64,000 bases of DNA from Tetracladium setigerum (Eukaryota; Ascomycota; Leotiomycetes; Helotiales): contig PZJY01000008.1 of the NCBI GenBank assembly GCA_031472005.1, positions 1,488,001 through 1,552,000 on the forward strand. The letters run 5' to 3'. Below are positions 1 to 12,695 of the stretch, one piece after another (the stretch's first letter is position 1; every line of letters starts with the position of its first letter). The notes beneath the pieces are model-generated. The model made no database searches, was not told the origin of the DNA, and saw only the letters and a list, made by a program, of their open reading frames with translations. The position numbers and the translations under genes were made by a program.

Positions 1-623
1 GTTCTCAGCCTTATTCTCAACAGAACACTTATGAACCAACTCCCTCTCATGCTTCATCAGGATACGCGAACAATTTCCATTCTCGGGCTCCGTCCTATCC
101 TGGACCGTCGGAAAGAACTCCATTCTCAAATCATCACCAATATTCCAACAGTAGCAACTTCCCATATGGCACAGAGGTGCATGATTCTGGGGCTGAAGGA
201 AAACAAAGAAAGAGAAGAGGAAATCTTCCCAAGGAGACCACCGATAAACTCCGGGCTTGGTTCGTCAGTCACGTCCAACATCCATATCCCACCGAGGATG
301 AGAAGCAAGAATTGATGAGGCAGACGGGTCTTTTAATGAGTAAGTTATATTCAGCACTGTCTAAGTACATCATTTAACACAATCCAGATCAAATCTCGAA
401 CTGGTTTATCAATGCTCGTCGACGCCAGCTTCCTGCGATGATGAACAATGCGAGGGCGGAAATCGATGCGAGGTCAGCAAGAGGGCCTGAAACTTCCAAC
501 TCAAACGGAGCAGATTATGGGAGTCAACAAAGGAGTAGCGGCACATCTCCCGAGAGCGAGGACATGGGGAGTGGATATGACGAGGAGTACCTAGACCGAT
601 CACGAGAGATGAGAGGTTTCTAA
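1..623 (+). CDS. TALE-class (KN-type) homeodomain transcription factor, 3' part
   Basis: The gene runs off the left edge of the window; the reading frame is open from base 3. Two exons are visible, <1-339 and 388-623, separated by a 48 bp intron (340-387, GTAAGT...CAG) that falls inside the homeodomain. Joining them gives a basic start (RKRRGNLPK), the three-residue PYP insertion between helices 1 and 2 that defines TALE homeodomains, and the recognition helix NQISNWFINARRRQLP. Asn and Arg in WFxNxRRR are the DNA-contact residues of the family. The tail after the homeodomain is short, Ser/Gly/Glu-rich and probably disordered. The upstream part is Ser/Tyr/Pro/Gln-rich, as in a fungal regulator N-terminus. 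Fungal relatives regulate development and conidiation; the target genes here are unknown. The N-terminus and start codon are outside the window. Confidence 0.93.
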
Positions 624-895
624 GATTCCTTCCACGAGGCTACGATTCATGTATAAAAATGGGTTTATTTTCACGGTCATAGGGTTTACGGCCGCAGCGT
701 TTGAGTTTTTGCGGGAAATTGATGGGAACAACAGTCACCACAAAAGGAGGAATTAATCAGGAAGGGAGGAGAACAGTACTTTTCTCGTAAATTTTTCAGT
801 TACCTAGATCGGGGTGTTCTCTTCCATAGCAGGTCGTTTCGTCGGTTTGGAATTCCGCGTGCAAAAATGGGAGGAGAGACCGGCCCAACTGTACA

Positions 896-905
896 TACCT
901 AGGTA
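896..905. repeat. TACCTAGGTA palindrome
   Basis: A perfect 10 bp palindrome in non-coding DNA. The same ten bases recur at 12172-12181 and 17992-18001, always between genes. Function unknown; it may be a residual repeat end or a binding site. Confidence 0.4.
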
Positions 906-1723
906 GCCATCGTCACAAATTAAGAGCGTTGAGTCTCGAAAATTAATATCAATATGAGAGAGTTCAGCCTTCGCAGTGAAGATTGCCACTGCTTCGCACT
1001 GTATGACCATGGTCATGGTCATGGTCATGGCCAGAGCGAGCGGTCTCGATTCCGGCTTCTCGCCAAGAAGGATTGATCGAGAGTGTTCAGTCGGCTGGTC
1101 CCTTGGCATCTTGTGAGGGAAAGATGTCAGTTTGTCAGGGATGGAAGAAGACTTTGACTGAATTAGTAAAACTTCCGAGACAAGAAATCGGGATGGCATG
1201 GCGCAAACAGTTACAGTAGTTACGGTCGCCAAGACACCCCGAAAGATTTACGAAGTAGTTGGCGGCACTGAACAGAGGTAGTAAGTAGGCTACGAAGTAG
1301 AGTCGATCCGTTGCTTTGATCTACACAAATCGAAGGAAGGAATGCCTCTAATCTCTGCCCTGCGTGAGCTAAAAGAACATCCCAAGAAGAGGAGCTACTC
1401 TAGTTGTGCATAATTAATTGGTAGTCAGGTACGTACCTTTTTAGATTTTATGTTTTGCTCGCTCTTTCGGCTTCAAGGGACCGGGGGTCTCTGGACTGAT
1501 AGAGTTGCCACGGCTTGTCATTAATTATGGTCCTCGAGATCTTGAACGCTTATTACCGTTAGTTAGAGAAAGGCATAAGGTTCCGCGGGTTGATGACTGG
1601 ATAATAATATGCAATGCCGTCCGTCTGACCCTGTAACCCAATCTATGGAACGAACTGTTTGAATAATGTGCGGAGATTTATTGGTTGGGGATAAATAAGG
1701 CTTTTTTCATGTACTGTACCTTT

Positions 1724-1739
1724 GGTACTGTACAGTACC
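1724..1739. repeat. 16 bp perfect palindrome GGTACTGTACAGTACC
   Basis: This 16 bp sequence equals its own reverse complement. A sister version with A/T swapped, GGTACAGTACTGTACC, lies at 16974-16989, also intergenic. Both are built from GTAC blocks. No function is assigned. Confidence 0.5.
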
Positions 1740-4700
1740 TCGTACATATCGATGGATGCATGATGATATACATACGTTAGGAAAAAGCAAAAAGAAAGGG
1801 TGATGTTTTTTTCCCTTGACGTTGACGTTGACATCTGACATGTGTAGTTCGAGGGTTCGGTACTGCAATGTAGGCTTCCTTGACCTGTCTCACTTTCTAA
1901 AACTTGGGCCCCCAGACTCTCCGTCTCTCTGTGCACCATCTCTCTCTCTCCAATTAATGATGATGGCGCATGTGAACTTGTTTCACAGCGAAAATGAAAA
2001 TAAGCGAGGAGCAGGTTCAGGACGAAACGAGGGAAAACCAGTGGGTAGAAGCGCATGGGAACACGTGAAACAATTTGAGGCACCGGAAGGAGAACCCAAG
2101 TTCCTTTCCATTTTTCCGTCTCTCTTTCTCTCGTATTAATGTTGCGCCGCGGCGAGTTGTGGAAGGGGTAGGAGCGATGATCGTTTTACTTCATTAGTAG
2201 GGAATTGATTTTAGGACGGCTTTTTGGCGTTTCTTCATTTTTTTTTAATTATTATTTTGCCACGTTGGGGCAACGAGAAGGCTAAAATGATGCAACGTCA
2301 ATCCCATGACTCAGGAAAGGTCCTTAGGTTTGTCGCTTACACCTTTAGCCCGTAAGACTGTTGACAGCTTTGACATGTTTCGGTTGGGTTTTCCTTCGGT
2401 CGGTTTGTTTGTTTGGGTGATGTGCTTTGTCTTGGATGATGCTCGAACCAATTTGTTTGGATGTTGAACAACCAATAAAATTTATCATTTTTCTGAAAGG
2501 GGAAAATAAAATCATTTGCATGATTGGATGCATGATCCGTCGTTTCCAATACCTGGATGTTTTGTATGGTTAGAAGTTGTGTTGTCACATGTTTTGATTG
2601 AAAAGCTGTTGCGGAATTTGTATTACAGTGTTGTTCGGGATGTGCGAGCCTCTCACTGGGCGGAGGGATGCCGATCTTGGGAGGACCCTGAAGATCATGA
2701 ATGAAGCTTGCTGTATAGTAGGTCGAGACTCGGGATCGACCTTTCGCTCTGAGATGACTACGGCAATAATATTTATAATCATTGCTTTGGTTTGGTAAGG
2801 TGCCATTGGTAGGTACTGCAGGTTGGTAGGTAGATAGATTAGGTTATAGTTCACAGGTGTTGGCGTAAGAGCTAGTAAATGGACAGGGCGGGGGAACCGT
2901 CAATTCAGCTGGCGTAGTTAGGTTATGACATAACTCAGCTAATAATTGAGATGGAGCATGAAGGTACAGTACTGCAACTCCAGAAGTTGAAAACCTAGAG
3001 AAAAGATTGAGTGTGAAATACTGTTGAATTTGGAAAAATGCAGTGTCTTGACGATCCGACATCTGCAACAATTCTAGCCTACAATCTGTAGCATTGTACA
3101 CCAAGTTTCAATCGCTCAATCGAGTGAAATGTAAACAAACAGTACCTTGGTACATCAAATAAGCTTTAATCGCAAGCATTCCATCACCAAAACCCCTGCT
3201 GCAAATCCTGTCAGTTCACGCGCCATCAATAAATGCAACGTGAATCTTCCCCAGCCCCCCACTTCGGCATACGATGATCTACGTACGCATCTAAGAGAAA
3301 TCCAATCTCGGACAATCAATCCAAGATCCAACGAGCCAACACAGTCAAGGTCCAAAAATTACGTGATCTACCTAGACCCCAAACTCATACATGTACAGTA
3401 AATAGTTTCAATCCTCTAAAAAGTCCACGTGGCTAGGTCATGCCGATTTTCCCGTGATCTGCAAAACGCCCACCTCGGCACTGGTCAGTCTAACATTTTA
3501 TGTTTGCACTGCCGGAAGCAGATCTTCAGCCATCATGACTACATTGACTGTAAAGAGAAAGGCATAGCATGCCAAACCGAGTCGGATTGCATAGAAATTG
3601 CATAACTAACGAGGGGATGTTCCCGCTGCCGGGCGCCCTACAACGAACGACAAAAGGGGCCAGGGCGTAGGCGACTAGGCATGTGGTACTTTTACTCTTA
3701 ACTGTTGGCTAATTGTGATATTGCTAGCTTCCAACAACGGCTGGTTCTATGCCAAAACATAGGCTAGAAGGCGGGGGCTGTGTTTTCTGCGAGGTTTAGG
3801 ACTTCGATACTTGGCTCTTGGCTAGATCTGTAGATCTTGGAGGCATACTTCACAGTAGAAGACTGGGGTTCATGGATGTGTTTGATTTCGAAGCTTGGGA
3901 ATCTAGAACCTAAGGTTGAAGACAATATACAAGCGGCGTTTACGTTATAATGTTTGGTAATTGGAGAGTAAATAACCTTTGTGAGTATCTGTAATGTTTG
4001 ATTGACACATCGTTATGTATCAAGACATGGCAAGTTCTAGCAACATTCTTGGTTTTTGATCTTGGCACGTCTAATTTTTGAGTTGATGAGTAGATGGTGT
4101 GAGTGCACAACTTTTAAGTTCTGTTGAGATGTCGCCAATTTGTATCTATTGTTTCGTAGAGTTGAACGCAATTGTTTTGGACCCAGCTTGGCGCCCTGAT
4201 TCCAACTTGCAGCTCAGTTCACCCTGTATTTTTCATGCTGGGAAATGGGAGTTTATTTCCGTTGAGTGATCTTATCCCTTTTCAGTCTTTCTACGGGTCA
4301 TCCTTTGTAAACGTCTTTGCAATAGTTCTGGTTCTAGGATCGATTCGCGAAAGTCGTCGTAATCTGCCAAAACAGGTTGGAGAGGATCTCCCCGCTGAAC
4401 ACCAAATAATGTTGGTCTTATTTTGAGCGGCGATGATTACTCCTGATTAATCTAGAATTCATTGTTACTTAAGTTGATTTTGTAACAGCTACATGAAAAC
4501 AAGAATTCTCTTTGGTATGACTGTGTTCAAAATGTGCTGTGCGGAAACGATAAGCACTCACACATGCATGTTTGGTCATGAACTTGAGAGAACTTCCGAG
4601 ATTTGCTCAGACTTTACACTTTAAATGGATCCCATAGGAATCTTGAATGATTAATTATTCTTTCGATTGCTAAAATAAATTTGCGTTGAGCTTTGGTTTG

Positions 4701-7700
4701 TTAAGTCAAGCGAGGGTTTCTCATGGAAATATGACTTGCAAGACGCAGAGATTGAATGAACAACGCCTTCTCCAAACGAAGTCTGTTGATTTAGATATCC
4801 GCTGGGAGATTTGCTTTGTTTTTGATACCAGGCATTAGATTAAATAACTCTTGTGATCTCTCAGTGGGATATCTAATTCTCAAAATAGCCACAGGCTGCC
4901 AAGTGGGTGCAAACAAAACTGTCAATGGATGCCAGTACCTTCGCGACTAGTTCCAATCTAATTTCAAGTAATGATATTGTCCTATGGGTTGTAAATCTAT
5001 GTAATCTTACCTCTTTATGATTCATTCCAAATCCTCAATCTAGAAACAGAAATCGTCTCGTCACCCCCAAATGGCCACACAAGTTGCGATTTGACCCCGT
5101 TTTCGCAATCGTCTGGATGTAAACTCCCAAGTCTTTCAATTCATATTGAAATGATTACTTTGTTGATAGTTGATGGGCATCTACTCTGGCATTACGAGAG
5201 CCCACTGGACTGGAAAAGTGGCAGGGCAAGCTGGCCGGAAACAGAACACCCACACAAACAGTATTTTTTACGCTCTTACATATTTGGTCTCGCATCTTTG
5301 ATTCTCTAAATACATTCCCAATCTTTCATATTTATTATTTTGAGACCAGCTTCTACGGGGACTCATCGAGGTATGCGGCCGATTTCCGTTTGGAATGAAC
5401 CTAAAATGGTGATGTCGCTCTCCCCCTTCCCATCGCTAGATCGGGTTCAATACGAGGAAGTTGAGCAAAGCTCTAGATATGGGAGATAAGATGCAAACTG
5501 AAATTCTCCAAGGTGATGTGGTCAACGTCACCGAATGTCATGTGAGATGAGATGAAGTGCTCACGCTTCTTAGCTGTTGCAAAAGGTTGTGCGAATTCAC
5601 ATAAATTACTCCACTGGTTGGCATCCAATACTTGCGCATTCACGGATGATTGGAGTGCAGATGGACGCTTAATTAGTGGCAAGTTTTGTTGTATTTCCTT
5701 TTCCACTTCGTAATTCCATTTGTCGCATGGGGCCAGACATATATTTCTATAGTTTGTCAAGGCAAATTTCTACATAGTCTAGGTGTCTACTTCCAATGGA
5801 CCATCCATTCCTGTGACTGACGATCCTGTTCGTCGATACCGACCAGCAAGCAGCTGTTTGCACTTAATCATAATTCAGAGTTAATCAAAATACGCAGATA
5901 GCGCTTTTGCAAGATCTCTTGGGCAGTGCTCACTCCAGAAATGAACCCGAGGAAGAATACCATGATGACGAACAATCAAAAACATTCGAAGCGCAGTTAA
6001 ACATCAGAGATTTTCTAGTAGCGATTGTACAAGAGATACTGTGTCTGTGTACAACAGGGTTTCTAGCACTCTACCTGGGAATAGAAGTTCGACTTGTTCT
6101 GAATGTACTCCAGTTGTTGGTTGTCAGGCCACAAATTCGACATCAACTCCAACACTGAGCTGAACCATTTTACCTTGTAGGGTACTGTTCATGCTTATCA
6201 CCGACGGCAGTACGGATTCAAGAGTCAGCTGATCCAATTTTAGGACAATAATCATTTCCAGTCTTCAGGTGACGGAGACTTCCATCACCATTCGTACTAT
6301 TCTCATAAATGAGCCAAAATTGCAAACTAAGTTCCTCACATATTGACCGCACTAAATTATACTCACTCAAGCACTCCATACAAAATTTAGCAAAAATCCG
6401 TACGAACTTCAAGAGTGATGAGGAGACCATCTGGATCATCGTTAACGCTGGACTCTACCGTGGCACTTTCGGCACCGTCAAATTCCATTCGAATAGCCCA
6501 CGAACTGGAACGAAACCTGTGCTTCCAGCGAATACCAATACACCCAAGATTAATATTTTCTGTCGCTGGTGCGATTCTAGTTTGCGGGCGTGAGCAAATG
6601 TTACTTTAATCTGGGCCGAGAGTGAGCGCGCCTGAGCAGAGTCTGACACTACAAATTTACATCCAATTTTGGTCACCTATAGCCATGATCACTTACTAAT
6701 AGCGATAAACTGGTCCTACGAGTAAATTATGTTCGATACGAGAATATCAAGCTAACGAGAGAAGCAGTAAGGTTGGGGCCAAAAGCTCTTAAAACATGAA
6801 AGACAAGTCAAGCGAGATGATCACCACATGAAGGCACTAGAGTGCCGTAAACTTTTCATTTTTTTTGTTGCTTCTGATAGCCTTTCGTTTTAGCTTATGA
6901 TTAAAATATCAAAGGTACATTTCGAAAGTACATCCTCCACGATTTAATTATTCGAATAGCGTACCCCTTCCATTGCAGCGTTAATCGCAAGATTCAAGAG
7001 GTGATCTACATAATCTCTAAGTAACATGTCTGACGTATAGTTCGAGTGAAACACTCACGCTTAGGACAATATCTTCTGAAAAATGCATCTTTTCCACAAT
7101 TGCTCTCTTGGCAGATCTCTGCATGACGAGCCGCAATAGCATTGGATCTCAAAGCATAGTCTATGCGGGCTGATACCAATGTAGTAGAGATATTTCAAAA
7201 ACACTTAGGTATTGAGCAAAATCCTTTGTATACTCATTGCTGTTACTTTTTCTTTTTTGCACGTGCATATATTACTCAGAGTAAATACAAATTTAGCTTT
7301 GGTATCAAAGTACATACCAGGCATCCTGAGACCGACCGAACAGTTTGCAATGAAGAACAGAGAAATATCGTAGATCGGTGTTGGACGACTGGAGTAAGTA
7401 ATAAGAAATTATCTCTGAAGTTACGCACTTGACAACAACAGGATGAGCGGGACTTATTAGATAGGTAAGCACGAATTAGCCTAACCCTTTTATCAATGAC
7501 TACTACCTTTGTGCTCTTGAAATTAATTACTGTCAATTTTCGATTGCATTTCCTATCTCAGCTTTACAGTATGGTGCGGCCCAAGTTGATAATCTATTGC
7601 CGCCTAGAATTATAGATATTGGGCAAAAGGAACCAATTCGTCAAGTTCTAACCAGAAATTTCGTCCGAATGCGCGTTTCTCTCCACTCCCCCACACTCCT

Positions 7701-8095
7701 TAGATGGCATATTGATAATCTGGATTACTTTCATTTTGATAATAGGGTCCTCCAGCTCTAATCTGATTAATTGTATTATCTAACATATCCTCCGCGCTGC
7801 CATCAAAGGTACAGCCAGCTAGCTGCTGGTCAGGACAACAGACAAAGTCGCACAAGACTATATAAAAACTAGGCCTACGAGACCGTAGGCCTCTAAGTCA
7901 GCTCAGCTTAGCAGTCAATGTGCATCCCAAATCGTGAGAAAAAATTATTAAGCTTGATAGTTGGTGCACGCGTGGTTCGTGATGATATTCTCGCAAGGAG
8001 CTAGTCCCGAACTGGAACCATGCCAAGCACGACAATGATCGTGCCTGGGAACGCTATTCAAATCTCTAAAAGCTCAACACCAATATGGCCAAACA

Positions 8096-9480
8096 ATGAG
8101 ACGCGTTGTAGTCACCGGCATTGGAGCTGTTACACCTCTTGGAGTCGGCATTCGTCGAACCTGGAATCGACTTTTAGCCAGCGAGTGTGGCATCGTCAGC
8201 GTCGCGAATCTCGAGCCCTCGACGCGATGGCAACAGCTTCCCAGCACGATTGCTGGTCTTGTACCCAAAGGTAGCAAGGACGAAGGGAAATGGCAGGCAT
8301 CAGATTGGTTAGAAAGAGGGGACGAACGACGAATGGCAAAGTTCACACAATATGCTATTGCAGCATCAGAAATGGCCCTCGAGGACGCCGGATGGAGACC
8401 ACAAACCCAGGAGGAGAAAGAGATAACTGGTGTTTGTTTGGGAAGCGGAATTGGCAATCTGGAAGAGCTCTATAATACCAGCATAGCATATCAGGAGACA
8501 GTGAGATACAGCGGGTCTTTTTCTGGAATTTTTGGCTGAAAGCTCCATCAGGGCTACAAGAAGGTCTCACCTTTATTCGTCCCGCAACTTCTCATCAATC
8601 TCGGAGCTGGTCACATCTCGATGAAGTATGGCCTCCAAGGCCCGAATCACTCGGTCACAACTGCATGCACGACCGGGGCACATTCAATTGGAGATGCATC
8701 CCGCTTCATCGCGTTTGGTGATGCGGACGTTATGGTAGCTGGTGGCTCAGAATCATGTATCCATCCTCTTGCTCTGGCTGGATTCTCACGGTCTAGATCT
8801 CTTGCAACCGCCTACAACGATGACCCGGCTTCTTCTTCACGCCCTTTTGATCGCGATCGAAATGGATTTGTGATAGCAGAAGGGGCTGGAGTAGTCATAC
8901 TTGAGGAGTTGGAGCATGCAAAGGCCAGAGGCGCTCATATCTACGCCGAAGTACGAGGGTATGGATGTAGTGGTGACGCACACCACATTACTGCTCCCCG
9001 TGAAGATGGTGCAGGCGCACTTTTGGCTATGAGAAGAGCTCTAAAGCATGCAGGGATTCGTCCGAAAGACGTAGATTATATCAATGCTCATGCAACCAGT
9101 ACTCCTCTTGGAGATGCAGCCGAGAATTCAGCAATTAAAACTTTGATGATGGGCGAGGAGGGAGTAGAGAAGGAGAGTGAAATAACGGTAAGCAGTACGA
9201 AAGGAGCCATTGGACATCTCCTAGGCGCTGCAGGTGCCGTGGAGGCTATATTTTCGCTTCTCGCGATTTCCGAGGTATGTTTTCTCATGATTGATTGGCC
9301 TTCGATTAACATTTGCAGAATGCCATTCCTCCCACACTTAACCTACAACAACAAAGTGACGGTTTCAAATGCAACTATGTACCCCAGACCACACAACAGA
9401 AGGAGGTCAATGTTGCCCTCTCGAACAGTTTTGGTTTTGGAGGTACGAATGCCTCGTTGGTCTTCGCGAAATACAAATAA
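8096..9480 (+). CDS. CEM1: 3-oxoacyl-[acyl-carrier-protein] synthase, FabF/KAS II type (mitochondrial type II FAS)
   Basis: Condensing enzyme that extends acyl-ACP with malonyl-ACP; fungal members serve the mitochondrial type II fatty-acid (lipoate precursor) pathway. Three exons, 8096-8500, 8543-9274 and 9319-9480, give 432 aa, close to yeast Cem1. The introns are 42 bp (in phase, with a TGA inside) and 44 bp. The thiolase-fold hallmarks are complete: nucleophile Cys about residue 177 in TTACTTGAHS, His about 318 in INAHATSTPLGD, His about 360 in KGAIGHLLGAAG, and a C-terminal NSFGFGGTNAS loop. The protein starts directly at the fold (MRRVVVTGIGAVTPLG), so no presequence is visible. A mitochondrial location is therefore taken from the family. 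It converges on the UstYa-like gene with only 68 bp between stop codons, so a role in a small biosynthetic locus is a weaker alternative. Confidence 0.93.
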
Positions 9481-9548
9481 AACTTTACAATTCATCCTGA
9501 CCTCCAGCTGCATAAATTGAATACGATGGACTACCCGTTTGAGATACT

Positions 9549-10561
9549 TCACGTACTGACGCTTCCATGTTCAGTTCCCCTATCCGTGTACCAAGAGCGG
9601 AAACTGTCCCAATTGCGGCATGTGTGTACTTGAGGAGTTCCAATGAAAATTTTACTGCTTCCCTCGCCCCATGGTCGAAGCATGAGAGGCGTGAGATCCC
9701 CAGAGCACTGGAGAGTTTGACGAAGTTGCTCGATACAATGGTCTTAAGGCATATATCAGCATTCATTCCCGAAGCAAAAGCATGAATTACTCACCGATAT
9801 GCATCTCTTGAATTCCAGGAGGCATTTTGTGTTTCTCAAGATTTTCGTAGTACTCGGGGGTAATAGCTTTTCGAACTGCATTTAAGCAATGTAGTGAGTG
9901 CATCACTTCGACCCTGTTTTGGTTTGATTAGCCACATGAGCTCCGGAAGAACGATTCGTCTTACTCGGCGAGGTAGATCCCTTCCATGATCTCGACTGGG
10001 TTGTCAAGATGAGAAGCTTCTTCTTCATTGATCATTAGGTATTGGCCTGTTTTTGCTGTTAGAACTGGTGACTTCGTAATCGCGCTTCCTCACCTTTTAG
10101 GAGGTCTGCCCATGCCTGATCAATTTCTGGACTTGGCTTTCCAACGAACTGGGGAAGCGTCGGATCGAATTCTCGATAGTATGCGTCGCTTGTTGCATTA
10201 TATCGCAATGCGCTTGTGTATGTTACTTGTTGCATGCTGATTGAACTTTTTGGAAGTCCTTTCCAAGGAGTCAGCGGCCAGCTTTCGAACAGTAGGTGTA
10301 TTTTTTGGGGGAGCATTATTTACCCCATTCCGTTCGATATCCTACATTAAACGATAAATCATTGCAACTATTTTTCCCCCACACTGAAAGATACAGAGAA
10401 CATAGCGCAAAACCCAAGGTGGTGAATGATAGAATGATGGTGGAGATTCTGGGTGATCGCGACGTCTGAGGCTGCTTCTCTGGAAAGTCCTCGTCTGAGG
10501 TGAGGGACAAGTCATCATGAGAGGAGACCTTCTCGTAAAGAGCTTCTTTTAAAGAGGCCAT
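9549..10561 (-). CDS. UstYa-like (DUF3328) protein
   Basis: Five exons on the minus strand: 10324-10561, 10094-10258, 9965-10046, 9795-9913 and 9549-9742. The introns are 47-65 bp and all phases match, giving 265 aa. The N-terminus is cytosolic and acidic, followed by one membrane segment at about residues 40-60, then the extracytosolic domain. Both family signatures HxxHC are present, HSLHC (167-171) and HIDHC (200-204), as are KPSPEIDQAWADL and the segment around QYLMINEEE. Members of this family (UstYa/Yb of ustiloxin, cyclochlorotine proteins) carry out oxidative cyclisation, hydroxylation or chlorination of fungal peptide products, probably using the His/Cys motifs. No peptide synthetase, RiPP precursor with repeated cores, or P450 is visible next to it, so its substrate is unknown. 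The first intron (10259-10323) was chosen because it has a GCTGAC branch site and restores frame. Confidence 0.9.
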
Positions 10562-12268
10562 GATGCAGGTAGTTTTCTGCAGATGGAGATATCAATCTCA
10601 GAGCGCTGTCTGCAACAAGTCGAGAGGGTATATGAGCATGTGGTGGAGGGGAGAGAGACAGCCATCCATCCATCATCAAGTAGGATGCCGAAGTCATACT
10701 CCTTTCCTTGTACATCCAAGTGACAGTCTTGTGGGATTAAGGTTACTCGCATTTCGACAAAATTAGACACTCAGTGTGTGTGTTGTATGACCAAATTCGC
10801 CTTGAAAGGTGACTGGTCACATCTGTTTCCAAAATAGGTACAGATCTGTCCAACTCCCCCCCTCTCCTAATCTTAGCATTGCAATCCTGGTACCCCAGGC
10901 ATTGTTGTTACTTCAAACCATTGAAATATTCAAAACGCCCCTCTGCTTTGTCTTCCAACCCCCCAATAATGAGAAACCGTGATCGCAGGGTAGCATCACA
11001 AATTGTTATAAGAACGCCATGTATCCCCACGCGCTTGAGATCAATTCCAAGGAAAAGCGCCATCGCGCCCGCAATCATCATCGGGGTTCAAATTTTCGGA
11101 AGTATCCGTCAAAATGTCTTCAACTCAATTCCATCATCCAAATGGAGGAAGCCCCTCCTCAAGTAGTCTGCTCCTGCTCGCGCTTTCTTCACTTAAATGC
11201 GAATCACCTCTCCTCACATATTTTGTTGTCTTCTCGCAAATGATGTTAATCCTCTCGCTGCATTAATTAATACATTCATTTGCCCCATGTATGCTGTATC
11301 AGTATATTTATTTCATAAACACACCGTCACGATCTTGAAAGGCGATAATCGGCGATGTCACCGTCCCGGAAAAGTTGCTGATTCTGCGGCTCTGGAGTAG
11401 AAGCGCCCCCTGCTGATGAGGTATTGAATACAAATGTCACTTGGGGTGGTGGAAAAGCGTTTTCGGGGGCAGCTTTGTTGATTGTGAGAGCTTGTGAAGC
11501 AGGTTATAATGATGCGATCCTCAAAATCATATGGACTTCCGCTCTCACCAAGCAGAATCTTGCTCTTTTGGAAACTCAGAGGAAACGATCCCAATTAAAC
11601 GGGACCCATAAAGTCGCAATCGATACTCGAAGTAGTTTTCGGGGTTGTGTTGTATTGTACCTTCAGAAGGTAAGACCACTGTTCCTTTCATTTGCCAAGC
11701 TCCTTAAATCGTCAGGGTGTTTGGGACACTCGTTCAACCGCACTAAAAGTCCCTCTTCTTGGACGCTGAGGCGGCATCTGTTCTTCTACTTGATCTTAGC
11801 GACTTGTTATTATTCCACCAGCGTATTTGGCACTCTGGTACGGCGTGCTGCCGCTGCTGGGCATTCGTTTGCAGAATTGCAGCTTATTAGTGCTCGAGGT
11901 GAACTTCTTGACGAAAAGCAACAACACTTGGCATTTCCTACTACAAATCGCATGGAACTACATTTTAATTGTGACTCTTGTGTTTAGTTGGAGTAACTGG
12001 TACTACAAGGTGTGTGCCAGCTGGACTTCAAGCTGTGGTCCTCGGCATTCCAATCTGTCGAAATCGAGACAGTCTTTGGAAGCGATCGAGAAGTCATGAT
12101 ATCCTTCATCTTTGGGCGTTGTACCATGTCTTAAGGAGTGTGGGTGCTTTCGCGAAATAATGGGCCTTGCCTACCTAGGTAGGTAATCCTAGAGCGCTCT
12201 TGAGCGTTCTTTCAAGAAGTGGGAAAAATAAGGAAAAACAATGTGAAAAAAAGAGAATCTGTTTTCAA
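10562..12268. other. Intergenic region without a supported gene
   Basis: This 1.7 kb contains several overlapping open frames but none with a family signature. The stretch 11420-12110 (+) has scattered segments faintly like a PLP-dependent desulfhydrase/deaminase spread over different frames. That is too weak to call; at most it is a relic. A TACCTAGGTA palindrome sits at 12172-12181. Confidence 0.5.
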
Positions 12269-12426
12269 TATCCCGAGTTGAACTCGAACCAACAACAGAT
12301 CGTACTTTGAATACGACGCTCTACCGATCGACTATTTCCAATCTGTTAATATTTCTAGAAAATAGAAAAGTAGAAGAAATAGTAAATGGTACGTGGACAG
12401 AGGGAAGTCACGTACGCTACCGAGAC
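12269..12426 (-). tRNA. tRNA-like unit 1, D-stem intron 12332-12415, anticodon-position CAA
   Basis: After removal of an 84 bp insert (GTACGT...TTAAC...ATAG) a 74 nt cloverleaf forms. The acceptor GTCTCGG/TCGGGAT pairs at all seven positions with G-T wobbles and an A discriminator. The D stem is GCTC/GAGC, the anticodon stem TCGTA/TACGA with the seven-base loop TTCAAAG (T33 present, anticodon CAA), and the T stem GTTGG/TCAAC with loop TTCGAGT. CAA would read Leu, but the variable loop is only six bases, unlike tRNA-Leu, so identity is open. A T7 run lies about 20 nt downstream. This is the best-formed unit. Confidence 0.7.
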
Positions 12427-12695
12427 CTTGCATGTTCTAATCTTTCAATAGTAAGACTGCGATTGCTTAAATCTTGCCATACCATGCAAAATTCATTCCA
12501 ATTTCTTTGTCGTAAGGATTCTTCGATGAAAGCAGCTCGCAGACTTAAGTCACTTTGCACATGGATGACAGACGGGTACCTCCTTGAACCAATAATATGT
12601 ATACGGGGCTGTATTCAAGAAAAAAAAAATGATAGTGGTTGTGAGCCTCCAAAAAAATTGTATGTGTACATATCTCGGACAGTGGGTCACAAAAA

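Larger units (their letters stand above)
624..8095. other. Long gene-poor intergenic region
   Basis: I find no recognisable gene in this 7.5 kb. It contains a short CATGGT tandem (about 1007-1031), a perfect 16 bp palindrome of GTAC blocks (1724-1739), and a TACCTAGGTA palindrome (896-905). From about 2200 the sequence is AT-rich with only short, mutually exclusive open frames. The stretch 5470-6680 on the minus strand has several short frames interrupted by stops, compatible with a decayed gene or mobile element, but no family could be named. Confidence 0.6.

Noticed and set aside
5473..6676. Series of minus-strand frames that might form a gene
   Set aside because: Stops interrupt every combination tried and no family motif is visible; kept only as a possible relic.
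11424..12110. Possible PLP-dependent desulfhydrase/deaminase relic
   Set aside because: Only faint resemblance in short pieces scattered over different frames, without the catalytic Lys region.
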